Shown in pieces: positions 55,616 to 64,000 of a DNA stretch of 64,000 nucleotides. Positions within the stretch are counted from its first letter, which is position 1, and each line of letters begins with the position of its first letter. Made by a program: the position numbers and the translations under genes. The stretch comes from Loktanella atrilutea (GTDB lineage: Bacteria > Pseudomonadota > Alphaproteobacteria > Rhodobacterales > Rhodobacteraceae). Under the pieces are notes generated by a model. It was not told the origin of the DNA and searched no databases. It was given only the letters and a program-made list of their open reading frames with translations. Location: the NCBI RefSeq assembly GCF_900128995.1, contig NZ_FQUE01000001.1, forward strand, positions 744,001 to 808,000. Reading direction: 5' to 3'.

Positions 55616-56860
55616 TCAGGGCCTTATCGTCCCGTCACCGGTCACGAGGTACTTGAAGCTGGTCAGCTGCTCGGCCCCCACGGGCCCGCGGGCGTGCAGC
55701 TTGCCGGTCGCGATGCCGATCTCGGCGCCCATCCCGAACTCTCCGCCGTCGGCAAACTGGGTAGAGGCGTTGCGCAGCAGGATCGCCGAATCGAGATGGC
55801 GGAAGAAGCGGTCGGCGGTGGCATCGTCCTCGGTCAGGATCGCCTCAGTGTGCTGAGAGCCGTAGCGGCGGATGTGGTCGATGGCGGCACCGACGCCGTC
55901 GACGATTCGTGTGGCGATCACCATGTCGAGGAATTCGTGGCCGAAATCCTCTGCCGTGGCAGGCACGGTGCCGGCGATCTGCGCGTCGCCCTCGGCCCGC
56001 ACTTCAACGCCTGCGTTTAGCAGGTCGCGGATCAGCACGTCGCCGTGGCGGTCCCAGAAGGCGCGGTCGATCAGCAGGCATTCCGCCGATCCGCAGATGC
56101 CGGTGCGGCGGGTCTTGGCGTTGACGACGATGGCGCGCGCCTTGTCCAGATCGGCGGCGCCATCGACGTAGACGTGGCAGATCCCCTCGAGGTGGGCAAA
56201 GACCGGCACCCGCGCCTCCTTCTGCACGAGGCCGACGAGGCCCTTGCCGCCGCGCGGTACGATGACGTCGATGAAATCCGTGGCCTGCAGCATGGCCGTG
56301 ACCTCGGCCCGGTCGCGGGTGGGGACAAGCTGGATCGCGGCCTCTGGCAGACCGGCGGCGCGCAGGCCAGCGACGAGCGTCGCGTGAATCGCGAGCGAGG
56401 AGTGCAGGCTTTCGGAGCCGCCGCGCAGGATGACGGCATTGCCGGATTTCAGGCAGAGCGCGCCCGCGTCGGCGGTGACATTGGGACGGCTTTCATAGAT
56501 CACGCCGATCACGCCGATCGGCGTGCGGACACGGCGGATCCGCAGCCCGTTGGGCCGGGTCCAGGCGTCGATCTCGGCCCCCACCGGGTCGGTCTGGGCG
56601 GCGATGGCGCGCAGGCCATCGACCATGCCCTGAATACGCTCGGGCGTCAGCAGCAGCCGATCCATCATGGCGTCCGACAGGCCCTTGTCGCGGCCGAAAT
56701 CCATGTCGCGCGCGTTGGCGGCAAGGATCGCGTCCTTCGTGGCAAGCATCGCCTCGGCGGCGGCCAGGAGGGCGCGGTCCTTGGTGGCGCTGTCGGCGGT
56801 GGCAAGGTCGCGGGCGGCGGCGCGGGCCGCCTGCCCCATCTGCATCATAAGGTCGGTCAT
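55616..56860 (-). CDS. proA: glutamate-5-semialdehyde dehydrogenase
   Basis: Protein of 414 residues, the second step of proline synthesis (gamma-glutamyl phosphate to semialdehyde). The active cysteine lies in [17 protein letters not shown], and the NADP site around [17 protein letters not shown]. Its ATG overlaps the proB stop (ATGA), so the two are coupled. Confidence 0.96.
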   Translation of the reverse strand: MTDLMMQMGQAARAAARDLATADSATKDRALLAAAEAMLATKDAILAANARDMDFGRDKGLSDAMMDRLLLTPERIQGMVDGLRAIAAQTDPVGAEIDAWTRPNGLRIRRVRTPIGVIGVIYESRPNVTADAGALCLKSGNAVILRGGSESLHSSLAIHATLVAGLRAAGLPEAAIQLVPTRDRAEVTAMLQATDFIDVIVPRGGKGLVGLVQKEARVPVFAHLEGICHVYVDGAADLDKARAIVVNAKTRRTGICGSAECLLIDRAFWDRHGDVLIRDLLNAGVEVRAEGDAQIAGTVPATAEDFGHEFLDMVIATRIVDGVGAAIDHIRRYGSQHTEAILTEDDATADRFFRHLDSAILLRNASTQFADGGEFGMGAEIGIATGKLHARGPVGAEQLTSFKYLVTGDGTIRP

Positions 56861-57981
56861 GGGGTGCCCTTGTCCTGAAGAACCATGTCGTCGCGGTGGA
56901 TGAGGGCCGCGCGGCCCTTGTAGCCGAGGATCGCCTCGACCTCCGCGCTGCGGTGGCCCCTGATCTGGCCCGCCTCGGCGCTGCTGTAGTTCGTGAGGCC
57001 AAGACCCAGCGGCGCGCCGGTGGTGCCGACGATCTCGACCGGGTCGCCACGGTCGAAGGAGCCCGACACGGCCGCGACCCCGGCGGGCAGCAGGCTCTTG
57101 CCGTCGTGCAGGGCGGCATCGGCGCCGGCATCGACGGTAAAGGTGCCGCGCGGCTTCATCGCGGCGATCCAGCGCTTGCGGGCGGCCTGCGGCGTGGTCT
57201 GCGCGGCGAACCATGTGACGCGGGCACCGTTTTCAAGCGCCAGCAACGGGTTATCTGTCGATCCCAATGCAATGCATAGGGCGCAGCCGGCTTCCGTCGC
57301 GACACGGGCCGCGAGGACCTTGGTCTTCATCCCGCCCTTGGACAGGCCAGATACGGCGTCGCCCGCCATCGCCATGATCGCCGGGGTGATCTGGGCAACC
57401 TGGGGAATGAATTCCGCCGTCGAATCGCTTTGCGGGTTGGCGGTATAGAGGCCGTCGACGTCCGACAGCAGCACAAGCTGGTCGGCGCCCACCGTCACGG
57501 CGACCTGTGCCGCCAGACGGTCGTTGTCGCCGTAGCGGATCTCGTCCGTGGCGATGGTGTCGTTCTCGTTCACGATGGGAACCACGCCGAGGGAGAGCAG
57601 GGTTTCCATCGTGGCGCGGGAGTTGAGGTAGCGGCGGCGGTCGGTGGAGTCGTCCAGGGTGACGAGGACCTGCGCCGTGACGATGCCAAGGGGGTCCAGC
57701 ACGTCCTGATAGGCCCGGGCGAGCTGGATCTGGCCCACGGCCGCGGCGGCCTGCGATTGTTCGAGGGGCAACTCTCCCCGCGCCAGCCCGAGCACGCCAC
57801 GCCCCAGCGCGATCGAACCGGAGGAGACGAGGATCACATCGGTGCCGCGGGCCCTGATGCGGGCGACGTCCTGCGCAAGGGAGGCCAGCCAGTCGGCGCG
57901 CAGGGCCCCGGTCGTTCGGTCCACCAGCAGGGCGGAGCCGATCTTGACGACCAGACGCCGCGCGGCGGTCAGGGTTGCCAT
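56857..57981 (-). CDS. proB: glutamate 5-kinase
   Basis: Protein of 374 residues. The kinase domain (about 1-260) has [21 protein letters not shown], and [18 protein letters not shown]; a C-terminal PUA domain (about 275-370) follows. It phosphorylates glutamate and is normally inhibited by proline. The start overlaps the end of obgE by 13 nt, giving an obgE-proB-proA operon, a common order in alphaproteobacteria. Confidence 0.96.
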   Translation of the reverse strand: MATLTAARRLVVKIGSALLVDRTTGALRADWLASLAQDVARIRARGTDVILVSSGSIALGRGVLGLARGELPLEQSQAAAAVGQIQLARAYQDVLDPLGIVTAQVLVTLDDSTDRRRYLNSRATMETLLSLGVVPIVNENDTIATDEIRYGDNDRLAAQVAVTVGADQLVLLSDVDGLYTANPQSDSTAEFIPQVAQITPAIMAMAGDAVSGLSKGGMKTKVLAARVATEAGCALCIALGSTDNPLLALENGARVTWFAAQTTPQAARKRWIAAMKPRGTFTVDAGADAALHDGKSLLPAGVAAVSGSFDRGDPVEIVGTTGAPLGLGLTNYSSAEAGQIRGHRSAEVEAILGYKGRAALIHRDDMVLQDKGTP

Positions 57982-59039
57982 GACGTCCCCTCGGCGGGAT
58001 CGTCGGCGTTCTCCTCGGTCCCTGCGGCGGCGCTGACGCGCGCGCGCAGACGTCCCTCGTCGATCTCGGCCCGCAGGGCGCGCAGCACGTCGGTGACGCC
58101 TTCGCCGCTGACACCGGACATCAGCATGACGGGGCCGCCGGTGCTGGCCTCCATCTCGTCCTTGAGGAAGGCGCGCTCCTCGGCGTCCAGCGCATCGATC
58201 TTGTTCAGCACCGTGATGCGGGGCTTGTCAGCGAGGTCGCCGCCGTAGGCCTCCAGCTCCTCCACGATGGTCCGGCAGTCCTGCATCGGATCGCCGGAGG
58301 TGCCGTCGACGAGGTGCAGCAGCACGTTGCAGCGTTCGACGTGGCCCAGGAACATGTCGCCGAGGCCGCGGCCTTCGCTGGCGCCTTCGATCAGGCCGGG
58401 AATGTCGGCCACGACGAATTCGACGTTGTCCACGCCCACGACGCCGAGGTTCGGCACGAGCGTGGTGAAGGGGTAGTCGGCGATCTTGGGCCGGGCGTTC
58501 GATGTCGCGGCGAGGAAGGTGGACTTGCCGGCGTTGGGCATGCCCAGCAGACCCGCATCGGCGATCAGCTTGAGGCGGAGCCAGATCGTGCGCTCCACCC
58601 CCTCCTGCCCCGGGTTGGCGCGGCGCGGAGCTTGGTTGGTGGCGGATTTGAAGTGAAGGTTGCCCCAGCCGCCGTTGCCGCCGCGGGCGAGCACGACCTC
58701 CTGACCGACCTCGGTCAGGTCGGCAATGACGGTTTCCTCGTCCTCGTCAATGATCTCGGTCCCCACGGGCAGACGCAGGATGATGTCTTCGCCGGTCTTG
58801 CCGGTCATGCCCTGCCCCATGCCGTGCTGGCCGCTTTGGGCAAAGAAGTGCTGCTGATAGCGGAAGTCGATCAGCGTGTTCAGCCCGTCCACCGCCACGG
58901 CGATCACGGAGCCGCCGTTGCCGCCGTCGCCGCCGTTCGGGCCGCCGTATTCAATGAACTTCTCGCGCCGGAACGATACGCAGCCGGCGCCGCCGCCGCC
59001 GGACCGGATGTAGACTTTGCACAGGTCGAGGAATTTCAT
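57969..59039 (-). CDS. obgE: Obg family GTPase
   Basis: Protein of 356 residues with the glycine-rich Obg fold (about 1-158; [14 protein letters not shown]), a G domain with G1 GMPNAGKST (167-173), G3 DIPGLIEGA and G4 NKID, and an acidic tail. It helps build the 50S ribosomal subunit and is essential. A strong operon link to proBA is seen; rplU-rpmA lies upstream on the same strand, separated by a GNAT gene. Confidence 0.96.
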   Translation of the reverse strand: MKFLDLCKVYIRSGGGGAGCVSFRREKFIEYGGPNGGDGGNGGSVIAVAVDGLNTLIDFRYQQHFFAQSGQHGMGQGMTGKTGEDIILRLPVGTEIIDEDEETVIADLTEVGQEVVLARGGNGGWGNLHFKSATNQAPRRANPGQEGVERTIWLRLKLIADAGLLGMPNAGKSTFLAATSNARPKIADYPFTTLVPNLGVVGVDNVEFVVADIPGLIEGASEGRGLGDMFLGHVERCNVLLHLVDGTSGDPMQDCRTIVEELEAYGGDLADKPRITVLNKIDALDAEERAFLKDEMEASTGGPVMLMSGVSGEGVTDVLRALRAEIDEGRLRARVSAAAGTEENADDPAEGTSWQP

Positions 59040-59124
59040 CGGACGGGCTTTCGGGCTGTTAAGGGGCGCTGTTACGCCCTTTGGGGGTGTTTCTCAAGAG
59101 AGTGCCGCCCGGCCGCTTGCCGGA

Positions 59125-59667
59125 TCAGAGCCCGGTCTTGAGCATGTAGGTCCAGGTGGGCACCAGTGCATTGCGCGCGACGCTGAACGCCTCTGCGTCG
59201 CCGAGGTAGTCGAAGCCGCAGTTCGTCAGTACGCGGGCGGACCCGGGACTGTCCTGAAACGCTTCGGCGAAGTATTGCGCCGCCTGATGCGGATTGTGGG
59301 CCAGCAGGGTGCGCACCGCTTCGGTCGCGAAGCCGACGTTCCAGAAGGCGGGCGCCACCCAGTAGAAGAGTTCGGACTGCGCCCGGTCCATCGGCGCGAG
59401 CGAGATCAGGCCCAGCACCTCGGCGTGGCCGGTGCAGGTGCCGTCGAGGACCCAGATATCCTCTGCCCGGTCGGGGTGCGACGCGCGGGCGATCATCGCC
59501 TCGATCACGCCGGGGGGCAGCGGATGCGGGATGGCGCGGGTGGCGCGGGCCAGCTTGGGATCGGCGGCATACATGGAAATCAGGCCGACGTCGGACGCGC
59601 GCAGCGGGCGCAGCGAGAACCGATCGGAAACATAGGTCTTCTGCGTCGTGACCGGGGCAATGATCAT
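59125..59667 (-). CDS. GNAT family N-acetyltransferase (RimJ/RimL-like)
   Basis: Protein of 180 residues with the RimJ/RimL pattern: TDRFSLRPLRASD-type start (YVSDRFSLRPL), LFYWVAPAFWNVGFATEAV, then SARVLTNCGFDYLG. The acetyl-CoA site R/Q-x-x-G-x-G/A is loose (FWNVGFATEA). The substrate is unknown. It lies between rpmA and obgE, a position where Rhodobacteraceae often carry a GNAT gene. Confidence 0.88.
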   Translation of the reverse strand: MIIAPVTTQKTYVSDRFSLRPLRASDVGLISMYAADPKLARATRAIPHPLPPGVIEAMIARASHPDRAEDIWVLDGTCTGHAEVLGLISLAPMDRAQSELFYWVAPAFWNVGFATEAVRTLLAHNPHQAAQYFAEAFQDSPGSARVLTNCGFDYLGDAEAFSVARNALVPTWTYMLKTGL

Positions 59668-59727
59668 GGGTTTCGCTCCTCCTCAAAACCGATGGTGCGC
59701 CCAGAATATGACGGGCGCTTGAAATGC

Positions 59728-59758
59728 AAAAAGGGGGACCGGTTTGCACCGATCCCCC
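59728..59758 (-). terminator. rho-independent terminator after rpmA
   Basis: On the minus strand a stem of 11 pairs (including one G-U) around a 4-nt loop, made by GATCGG and CCGGTC flanked by G and C runs, is followed by TTTTTGC. It ends the rplU-rpmA transcript before the GNAT gene. Confidence 0.82.
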
Positions 59759-59780
59759 TCATCTTGTCAGGTGTCTCGGC

Positions 59781-60050
59781 TTATTCCGCGGCCTCGGCCA
59801 CCGGCAGGACGGAAATGAAGGTGCGACCCTTCAGGCCCTTGTGGAACTGCACGTTGCCTTCGACGGTTGCAAAGATCGTGTGATCCTTGCCCATGCCGAC
59901 GCCGTTGCCCGGCCACATCTTGGTGCCGCGCTGACGCATGATGATGTTGCCCGGAATGACGACCTCGCCACCGAACTTCTTGACGCCAAGGCGGCGTCCG
60001 GCGCTGTCGCGCCCGTTACGGGATGAACCGCCTGCTTTTTTGTGTGCCAT
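59781..60050 (-). CDS. rpmA: 50S ribosomal protein L27
   Basis: Protein of 89 residues starting [19 protein letters not shown], the normal L27 start without a cleaved propeptide. It lies 12 nt behind rplU. Confidence 0.97.
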   Translation of the reverse strand: MAHKKAGGSSRNGRDSAGRRLGVKKFGGEVVIPGNIIMRQRGTKMWPGNGVGMGKDHTIFATVEGNVQFHKGLKGRTFISVLPVAEAAE

Positions 60051-60062
60051 GTGTCGGTCTCC

Positions 60063-60752
60063 TTACTTCGAAAGTTCTTTGGCCTGCTCGACCCAGCCTT
60101 CACGCTCGATCCGGCCCTTGAAGTTCAGCTTCTCGCCGAACTCTTCGACGTCTGCGTCAGACCAGGCGGCGATCTGCGCGTAGGTGGTGATGCCTTCGGC
60201 GTGCAGCTTCTTTTCCAGCGCGGGGCCCACGCCCGAGAGCACCTTCAGATCGTCGCCGCCGGCGGGGGCGTCAGCCTTGGCGGCCTTGGGGGCAGCGGCT
60301 TTCTTGGCGGGCTTGGCGTCGGCCGTGTCATCGCTGCGGGTCGCGGCGTAGGCGGCGGCTGCACCGGCGGCGGCCATGGCCACGGCACCGGTTGCAAAGG
60401 CGATGCCACGGCCCGACAGGGCGGCGCGGATGCCGGTGTCGGAGGCGCCGGATTCCAGGATGTCGCCGATACGCACGAGGGTCAGCTGCTGGCGGTGTCC
60501 CTTCTTGCGCTGCGAACCGTGCTTACGACGACGCTTGACGAAGTTGATCGTCTTCGGGCCCTTGATCTGGTCGATCACGGTGGCCTTGACGCCGGCGCCT
60601 TCGACCAGCGGTGCGCCGATCGTGTCGCCGACCATCAGAACGTCGTTGAACTGGATTTCGTCGCCGGCCTGAGCGTCCAGCTTTTCGACACGCAGCACGT
60701 CGCCCGACTGGACGCGGTATTGCTTGCCACCGGTCTTGAGAACCGCAAACAT
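60063..60752 (-). CDS. rplU: 50S ribosomal protein L21 with long C-terminal extension
   Basis: Protein of 229 residues against about 103 in most bacteria. Residues 1-101 are the L21 core ([14 protein letters not shown], then [16 protein letters not shown]). Residues about 115-137 form an Ala-rich hydrophobic stretch ([19 protein letters not shown]) that could be a helix in or on a membrane. A Lys/Ala linker follows, and residues 168-229 form a helix-hairpin-helix-like domain ([20 protein letters not shown]). Extended L21 with such a final domain is familiar in Rhodobacteraceae; the hydrophobic insert is odd for a ribosomal protein. Confidence 0.94.
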   Translation of the reverse strand: MFAVLKTGGKQYRVQSGDVLRVEKLDAQAGDEIQFNDVLMVGDTIGAPLVEGAGVKATVIDQIKGPKTINFVKRRRKHGSQRKKGHRQQLTLVRIGDILESGASDTGIRAALSGRGIAFATGAVAMAAAGAAAAYAATRSDDTADAKPAKKAAAPKAAKADAPAGGDDLKVLSGVGPALEKKLHAEGITTYAQIAAWSDADVEEFGEKLNFKGRIEREGWVEQAKELSK

Positions 60753-60934
60753 ATGTCTTTCCTTTTGTCTTTCGCGTCGGTCAGGTTCCCCGAAGGGCAT
60801 TTGCGGCCTCAGCCACCCGTCAACAGCGCGCCCTTGGGCGAATTCATGTATCAATCCCGACAAGGGTCTTGCCGGGATGGCGGCTTATCTGACCTATGGG
60901 CCTGCAAGTCAACCCCGAAGAACGAGGTCCACCC

Positions 60935-61291
60935 ATGCGTATCGCCCTGCCCTGCCTGATCCTGCTGACCGCCGCCGTCACCGCCTGCGCGCCGGGCGGC
61001 GGGGTGCGCAACCCCTTCACCGGCGTGACCGGTGCCTTCACCGCGCCCGACCAACAGCGCGGCGCCGTGGAACTGGCGGTGAAGTCGGAATTCCCCGCGA
61101 TCATGGCCCAGATCGACGCGGGCGGCGGCCCGGCCCTGTCCGCGGCCTTCGACGCGGCGGGCGTCCCGGTCGAGGATCGACCCGCCCGGATCATCCAGCT
61201 GCAGAACGACCGCGGGCTTTACGAGGCGAATCCCGCCGCCCTGACCTCTGCCCTGCTGATCTGGGGCGGCGGCGACGGTCAGATGTCCTGA
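60935..61291 (+). CDS. predicted lipoprotein of unknown function
   Basis: Protein of 118 residues with a lipoprotein signal (MRIALPCLILLTAAVTAC; lipobox VTAC, Cys18). The mature part starts APGGGVRNPF and contains DQQRGAVELAVKSEFPAI. I do not recognise a family. Its end overlaps the convergent DUF2059 gene by 13 nt. Confidence 0.7.
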   Translation: MRIALPCLILLTAAVTACAPGGGVRNPFTGVTGAFTAPDQQRGAVELAVKSEFPAIMAQIDAGGGPALSAAFDAAGVPVEDRPARIIQLQNDRGLYEANPAALTSALLIWGGGDGQMS

Positions 61292-62121
61292 CCGGCCATC
61301 GTCAGGGCGGAGGCGCGGCCAAGGTCGCGGCTGATCGCCACGAACATCTGGTCGAAGGCGTCGAACATCGCGACGTTCAGGTCCTGACCGGGTTTCGTCT
61401 TTGAAAAGTCGATGTAAGCCTGCAGCTCGTCGTCCGAGAGCGGCTGGTAGGCCATGGTGAGGAAGCCGTAGACCCATTCGGTCGTGTTCGCCCTGATCTC
61501 GGGCTCCTGATTGTAGACGTCGGCGAGGACCTGATCCTCTGTCAGGGTGCTGTCGTAGGCGCCGCCGTCCTGCAGGCCCATGTAGAAGGCATAGTTCGCG
61601 TTCATCGCCCCCACGACGTTGGTGTCGATCAGGTCGTTGGTCTGCGCGAAGGTCGTGATCATCCGCGACCGGGGCGTATCGTCGGCCAGCGCCAGTCCTG
61701 CCGCCTCCTTGGCGGCGGCATCGACGGCCTCGTCCAGCAGCGCCCGCCGGGCCGAGGTTTCAAGCTCGATGATCTCCTGCCCGAGGTCGGAGGTGAAGAA
61801 GTCCAGCATCGCGTCGACGTCCTTGCCGGCGACGGCGGCGTTCAGTTCGGCGGCAGCCGCGCCCCGCATCCGGTCAAGGTCGTAGATGTCGCTGACGGTC
61901 TTGTCCCAGGAGGCGCTCGCGGCACCAGACAGCAGACCGTCGTTGATGTCCTGCCCGTAGGCCAGCCCTTCCTCGCGCATGATCTCGATCATCTCCGGCA
62001 GGCCGAGGGCGTCGAAGAGCGCCGCCCCCTTTTCCGCATCGACGGCCTGCGCTGTGGCGCCATTCAGCGTGGCGACGAGTGCCAGGGGGGCCAGGAACAG
62101 GGAACGGGCGGCGTGCAGCAT
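61279..62121 (-). CDS. DUF2059 domain-containing exported protein
   Basis: Protein of 280 residues with a signal peptide (MLHAARSLFLAPLALVATL; cut near AQA). The segment KDVDAMLDFFTSDLGQEIIE is the DUF2059 pattern, and a second similar segment (DDELQAYIDFSKTKPGQDL) suggests an internal repeat. The function is unknown, presumably periplasmic. I start at ATG 62121 because it opens the signal peptide. Confidence 0.75.
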   Translation of the reverse strand: MLHAARSLFLAPLALVATLNGATAQAVDAEKGAALFDALGLPEMIEIMREEGLAYGQDINDGLLSGAASASWDKTVSDIYDLDRMRGAAAAELNAAVAGKDVDAMLDFFTSDLGQEIIELETSARRALLDEAVDAAAKEAAGLALADDTPRSRMITTFAQTNDLIDTNVVGAMNANYAFYMGLQDGGAYDSTLTEDQVLADVYNQEPEIRANTTEWVYGFLTMAYQPLSDDELQAYIDFSKTKPGQDLNVAMFDAFDQMFVAISRDLGRASALTMAGQDI

Positions 62122-62281
62122 GGGGCATCCTCGGGGAACGGGGTAGCGACTTGATAGGGGCGAATGATGAATAATCCAAGCGCCGCCTTGGCTGCGCACG
62201 ACAAAGTCAGCTTGTCGCGATGCAGGGGGTTGCGGTTTGCCCGGCCGCGTTCTAAATCCCCTGCCAAGACGGCCCCCGCGC

Positions 62282-62371
62282 GGAGAGGTGACGGAGTGGT
62301 CGAACGTGGCGGTCTCGAAAACCGTTGAGCCTGCAAGGGTTCCCAGGGTTCGAATCCCTGTCTCTCCGCCA
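62282..62371 (+). tRNA. tRNA-Ser (CGA)
   Basis: A 90-nt class II tRNA with a long variable arm (TTGAGCCTGCAAGGGTTCCC). Acceptor GGAGAGG/TCTCTCC with discriminator G and encoded CCA; anticodon loop CTCGAAA (anticodon CGA, reads UCG); T loop GTTCGAATC. The 160 nt between it and the divergent DUF2059 gene hold no visible gene. Confidence 0.95.
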
Positions 62372-62460
62372 TTTTCCTGATGACCGGTTCAAGATACCCG
62401 CCACCGCCCCTGCGGGTGGCAGGATCGCATTGCAGCCCTTCTGGCGAGAGGCTTTAGCCC

Positions 62461-64000
62461 TTACCACGAATTGCTGCGCTTTGGTCCGGTCAGGAGCGCG
62501 GGTGTGTGGACGTTGTAGAGAGCGTAGCGCCGGGGCTTGACCCGGTTGATCACGGTCAGGATGCGGCCGATGTGCTGTTCGCGCAGTTCGTCGAGGGTCT
62601 GTGCGACCAGATCGCGGGGGGTCCTGCCCCAACGGGTCACCAGCAACACCTGCGATACGGCACCGGCGATCCGGTCGACCGACACGCTGTCGCGCGGCGG
62701 CGTGCCGATGATGACGACGCAAAGGCCCCGCGCGGCGGCGGCGGCGATCAGCGCCTTGATCGGGGCGTCGTCGTAGAGCGGCGGCAGCGGGCCGGTGCCG
62801 CGCGACATCTTCATCTGTCCGGTCGCCGGATCGCGGCGCATCGCGGCATCGATGTTGACCTGACCCCGCAAATATTCGGCAAAGCCCGCACGCTTGTCCT
62901 TCGCTTGGGACAGGCCGAACCGGCGGCGCTGCGGCAGGGTATCGACGATCAGGATCTGGCGCCCGTTGGCGGAGAGCGCCTGCCCGATCGCGGCGGCGAC
63001 GAAGCGGCAGCCGTCGCCCCTGCGCGTGGCGGTGATCAGCAGGCTGCTCGGGAATTCACCGCCGGAGGACGCGGCGATGCCGCGCACGAGCCTGTCCGCC
63101 GCATGGGTGAGCCGCGTGTCCGTGGCGGGACGCGTCCGGGCCCGCCCCGTCCGGCGCGACTGCGGTAGCAGGCCGACCGGCAGGACCGAGGGATCAGCCG
63201 CCAGCTGTCGGGGGCTGCGCACCGCCCGGTCGGTCAGGTCGAGGATACCGGCGCAGGTCAGTCCCAGCACCGCGCCGCCCAGAATGGCAATCAGAAGGTA
63301 GACCTTGCGCCCCCGTCCTTCCGGCCAGAGCGGCACGGCAGCGGGCGTCAGGACGTCGACATTCACCGCGGGGCGGCGCAGCACGGTTTCAAGCAGGCGG
63401 ATCTGGTCGTTCACGGTGTCCAGCTTTGTCGCCTGATCATCCGCCCGGGCGACCAGATTGGCCATGTCCAGTTCGCCGGCCGACAGTTGCGTCAGCTGAC
63501 CCTGTGCGGTGCCGCGTTTGGCCTGAAGGGCCGCTTCCTCCTGATCGATATGGACAAGTTGCGCGCGCATCGAAGCGGCCCAGTTCGACAGTTCCCGCCG
63601 GATCGCGTCCTTGAGGTCCGCGACCTGCGCGCGCTGGGTCTGCACGCCGCCGTAGCCGTCGCCGAAGAGGCTGGTCAGATGGGCCAGATCGCGTTCCTGC
63701 CGGTCGAGGGACTGGCGCAGCTGAGTCACCGCCGCGGTTTCGTTCAGGGGTGCGGGGCCGTTGTCGTTCAAGTTGGCCTCGACCGTGGCGACAGTGGCCG
63801 CAAGATCGGCGCGGCGGGCCTGCAGGTCCGCAAGCTGCTGGTTGAGCATGGTCAGCTGGGTCTCGTCCGCCGCGGCGTCCGAGCCGCCGGCCACGCCGGC
63901 CTGTGCGGTCCGCAGGGCCGCGATATCGGCGCGGGCCTGCGCGGTCCGGGCGGCCTGATCCTGTGCGCGCAGCCGCAACTGGTCGAGCGCCTCGGTCACG
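62461..64000 (-). CDS. polysaccharide chain-length/tyrosine-kinase-like protein (Wzz/CpsD type), 5' end cut by window
   Basis: At least 512 residues, running off the window edge. The N-terminal part seen is a long coiled-coil (to about residue 200), then a membrane helix (YLLIAILGGAVLGLTCAGIL) and a cytoplasmic P-loop-like domain. This is the plan of GumC/Wzz proteins with a bacterial tyrosine kinase domain. The Walker A region reads TATRRGDGCRF, lacking the Lys-Ser/Thr, and Walker A' LIVDTLP lacks the second Asp, so kinase activity is doubtful. The apparent GTG start at 63999 is probably internal, as the first membrane helix of the family is missing. Confidence 0.8.
   Translation of the reverse strand, partial: VTEALDQLRLRAQDQAARTAQARADIAALRTAQAGVAGGSDAAADETQLTMLNQQLADLQARRADLAATVATVEANLNDNGPAPLNETAAVTQLRQSLDRQERDLAHLTSLFGDGYGGVQTQRAQVADLKDAIRRELSNWAASMRAQLVHIDQEEAALQAKRGTAQGQLTQLSAGELDMANLVARADDQATKLDTVNDQIRLLETVLRRPAVNVDVLTPAAVPLWPEGRGRKVYLLIAILGGAVLGLTCAGILDLTDRAVRSPRQLAADPSVLPVGLLPQSRRTGRARTRPATDTRLTHAADRLVRGIAASSGGEFPSSLLITATRRGDGCRFVAAAIGQALSANGRQILIVDTLPQRRRFGLSQAKDKRAGFAEYLRGQVNIDAAMRRDPATGQMKMSRGTGPLPPLYDDAPIKALIAAAAARGLCVVIIGTPPRDSVSVDRIAGAVSQVLLVTRWGRTPRDLVAQTLDELREQHIGRILTVINRVKPRRYALYNVHTPALLTGPKRSNSW

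Overview
The window looks like a chromosomal segment of an alphaproteobacterium of the Rhodobacteraceae (Roseobacter group). Supporting signs are the high GC content, the ATP synthase zeta inhibitor, an IscR without the usual three cysteines heading a combined isc/suf operon, the phosphotransferase ChpT, ornithine-lipid genes olsBA, DUF4167 and DUF1638 proteins, an extended ribosomal protein L21, and a homocysteine methyltransferase encoded apart from the other methionine synthase domains. Almost everything is core housekeeping. I see no prophage, insertion sequence, CRISPR array or integrative element. Start and stop codons very often overlap as ATGA or GTGA, so most genes sit in tight operons.

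Layout. 1-6.3 kb: zeta subunit, an MprF-like membrane protein, then a B12-dependent methyl-transfer cluster (homocysteine methyltransferase, radical SAM protein on the other strand, corrinoid protein, a 51-residue membrane protein, DUF1638 protein). 6.3-10.6 kb: sufE, a lipoprotein, rnd and purMN. 10.6-19.2 kb: two tRNA genes, then the iscR-desulfurase-sufB-ybjQ-DUF486-sufC-sufD-YIP1-YIP1-sufS operon on the minus strand with Irr-box-like sites. 19.3-26.2 kb: alpha/beta hydrolase, a tandem HD-domain protein behind a 20-bp palindrome, CPBP protease, DEAD-box helicase, two very small genes (one a Pmp3 gene with an internal stop), DUF4112 and ndk. 26.4-33.8 kb: YceI, AgcS symporter, ABC-F ATPase, MarC, an aspartic protease, a 33-residue lipoprotein, holC and pepA. 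33.9-41.4 kb: the outer-membrane operon lptF-lptG-lptD-surA-pdxA-rsmA. 41.4-48.8 kb: DUF4167, prfA-prmC, DUF1499, agmatinase, M20 amidohydrolase, mazG and an iron-binding periplasmic protein. 48.8-54.6 kb: a small Cys/His-rich secreted peptide, uup, trmJ, TfoX-like, ThiE-like and olsBA. 54.6-64 kb: DUF3553, chpT, obgE-proB-proA, GNAT, rplU-rpmA, two envelope proteins, tRNA-Ser and the end of a polysaccharide chain-length protein cut by the window edge.

The main themes are Fe-S cluster assembly under iron control, envelope biogenesis (LPS transport, ornithine lipids, lipoproteins), translation (release factor and its methyltransferase, L21/L27, rRNA and tRNA modification, ABC-F proteins) and B12-dependent methionine synthesis. 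The less ordinary items are: the small genes at 5398-5553 and 48874-49029; a likely CTG start for DUF1638; the Pmp3 nonsense codon; the tandem HD protein with its palindromic operator; the L21 fusion; and a dispersed intergenic repeat (consensus around CTCGCTTTTTCC then AAATACTCC), one copy of which supplies the end of pdxA.
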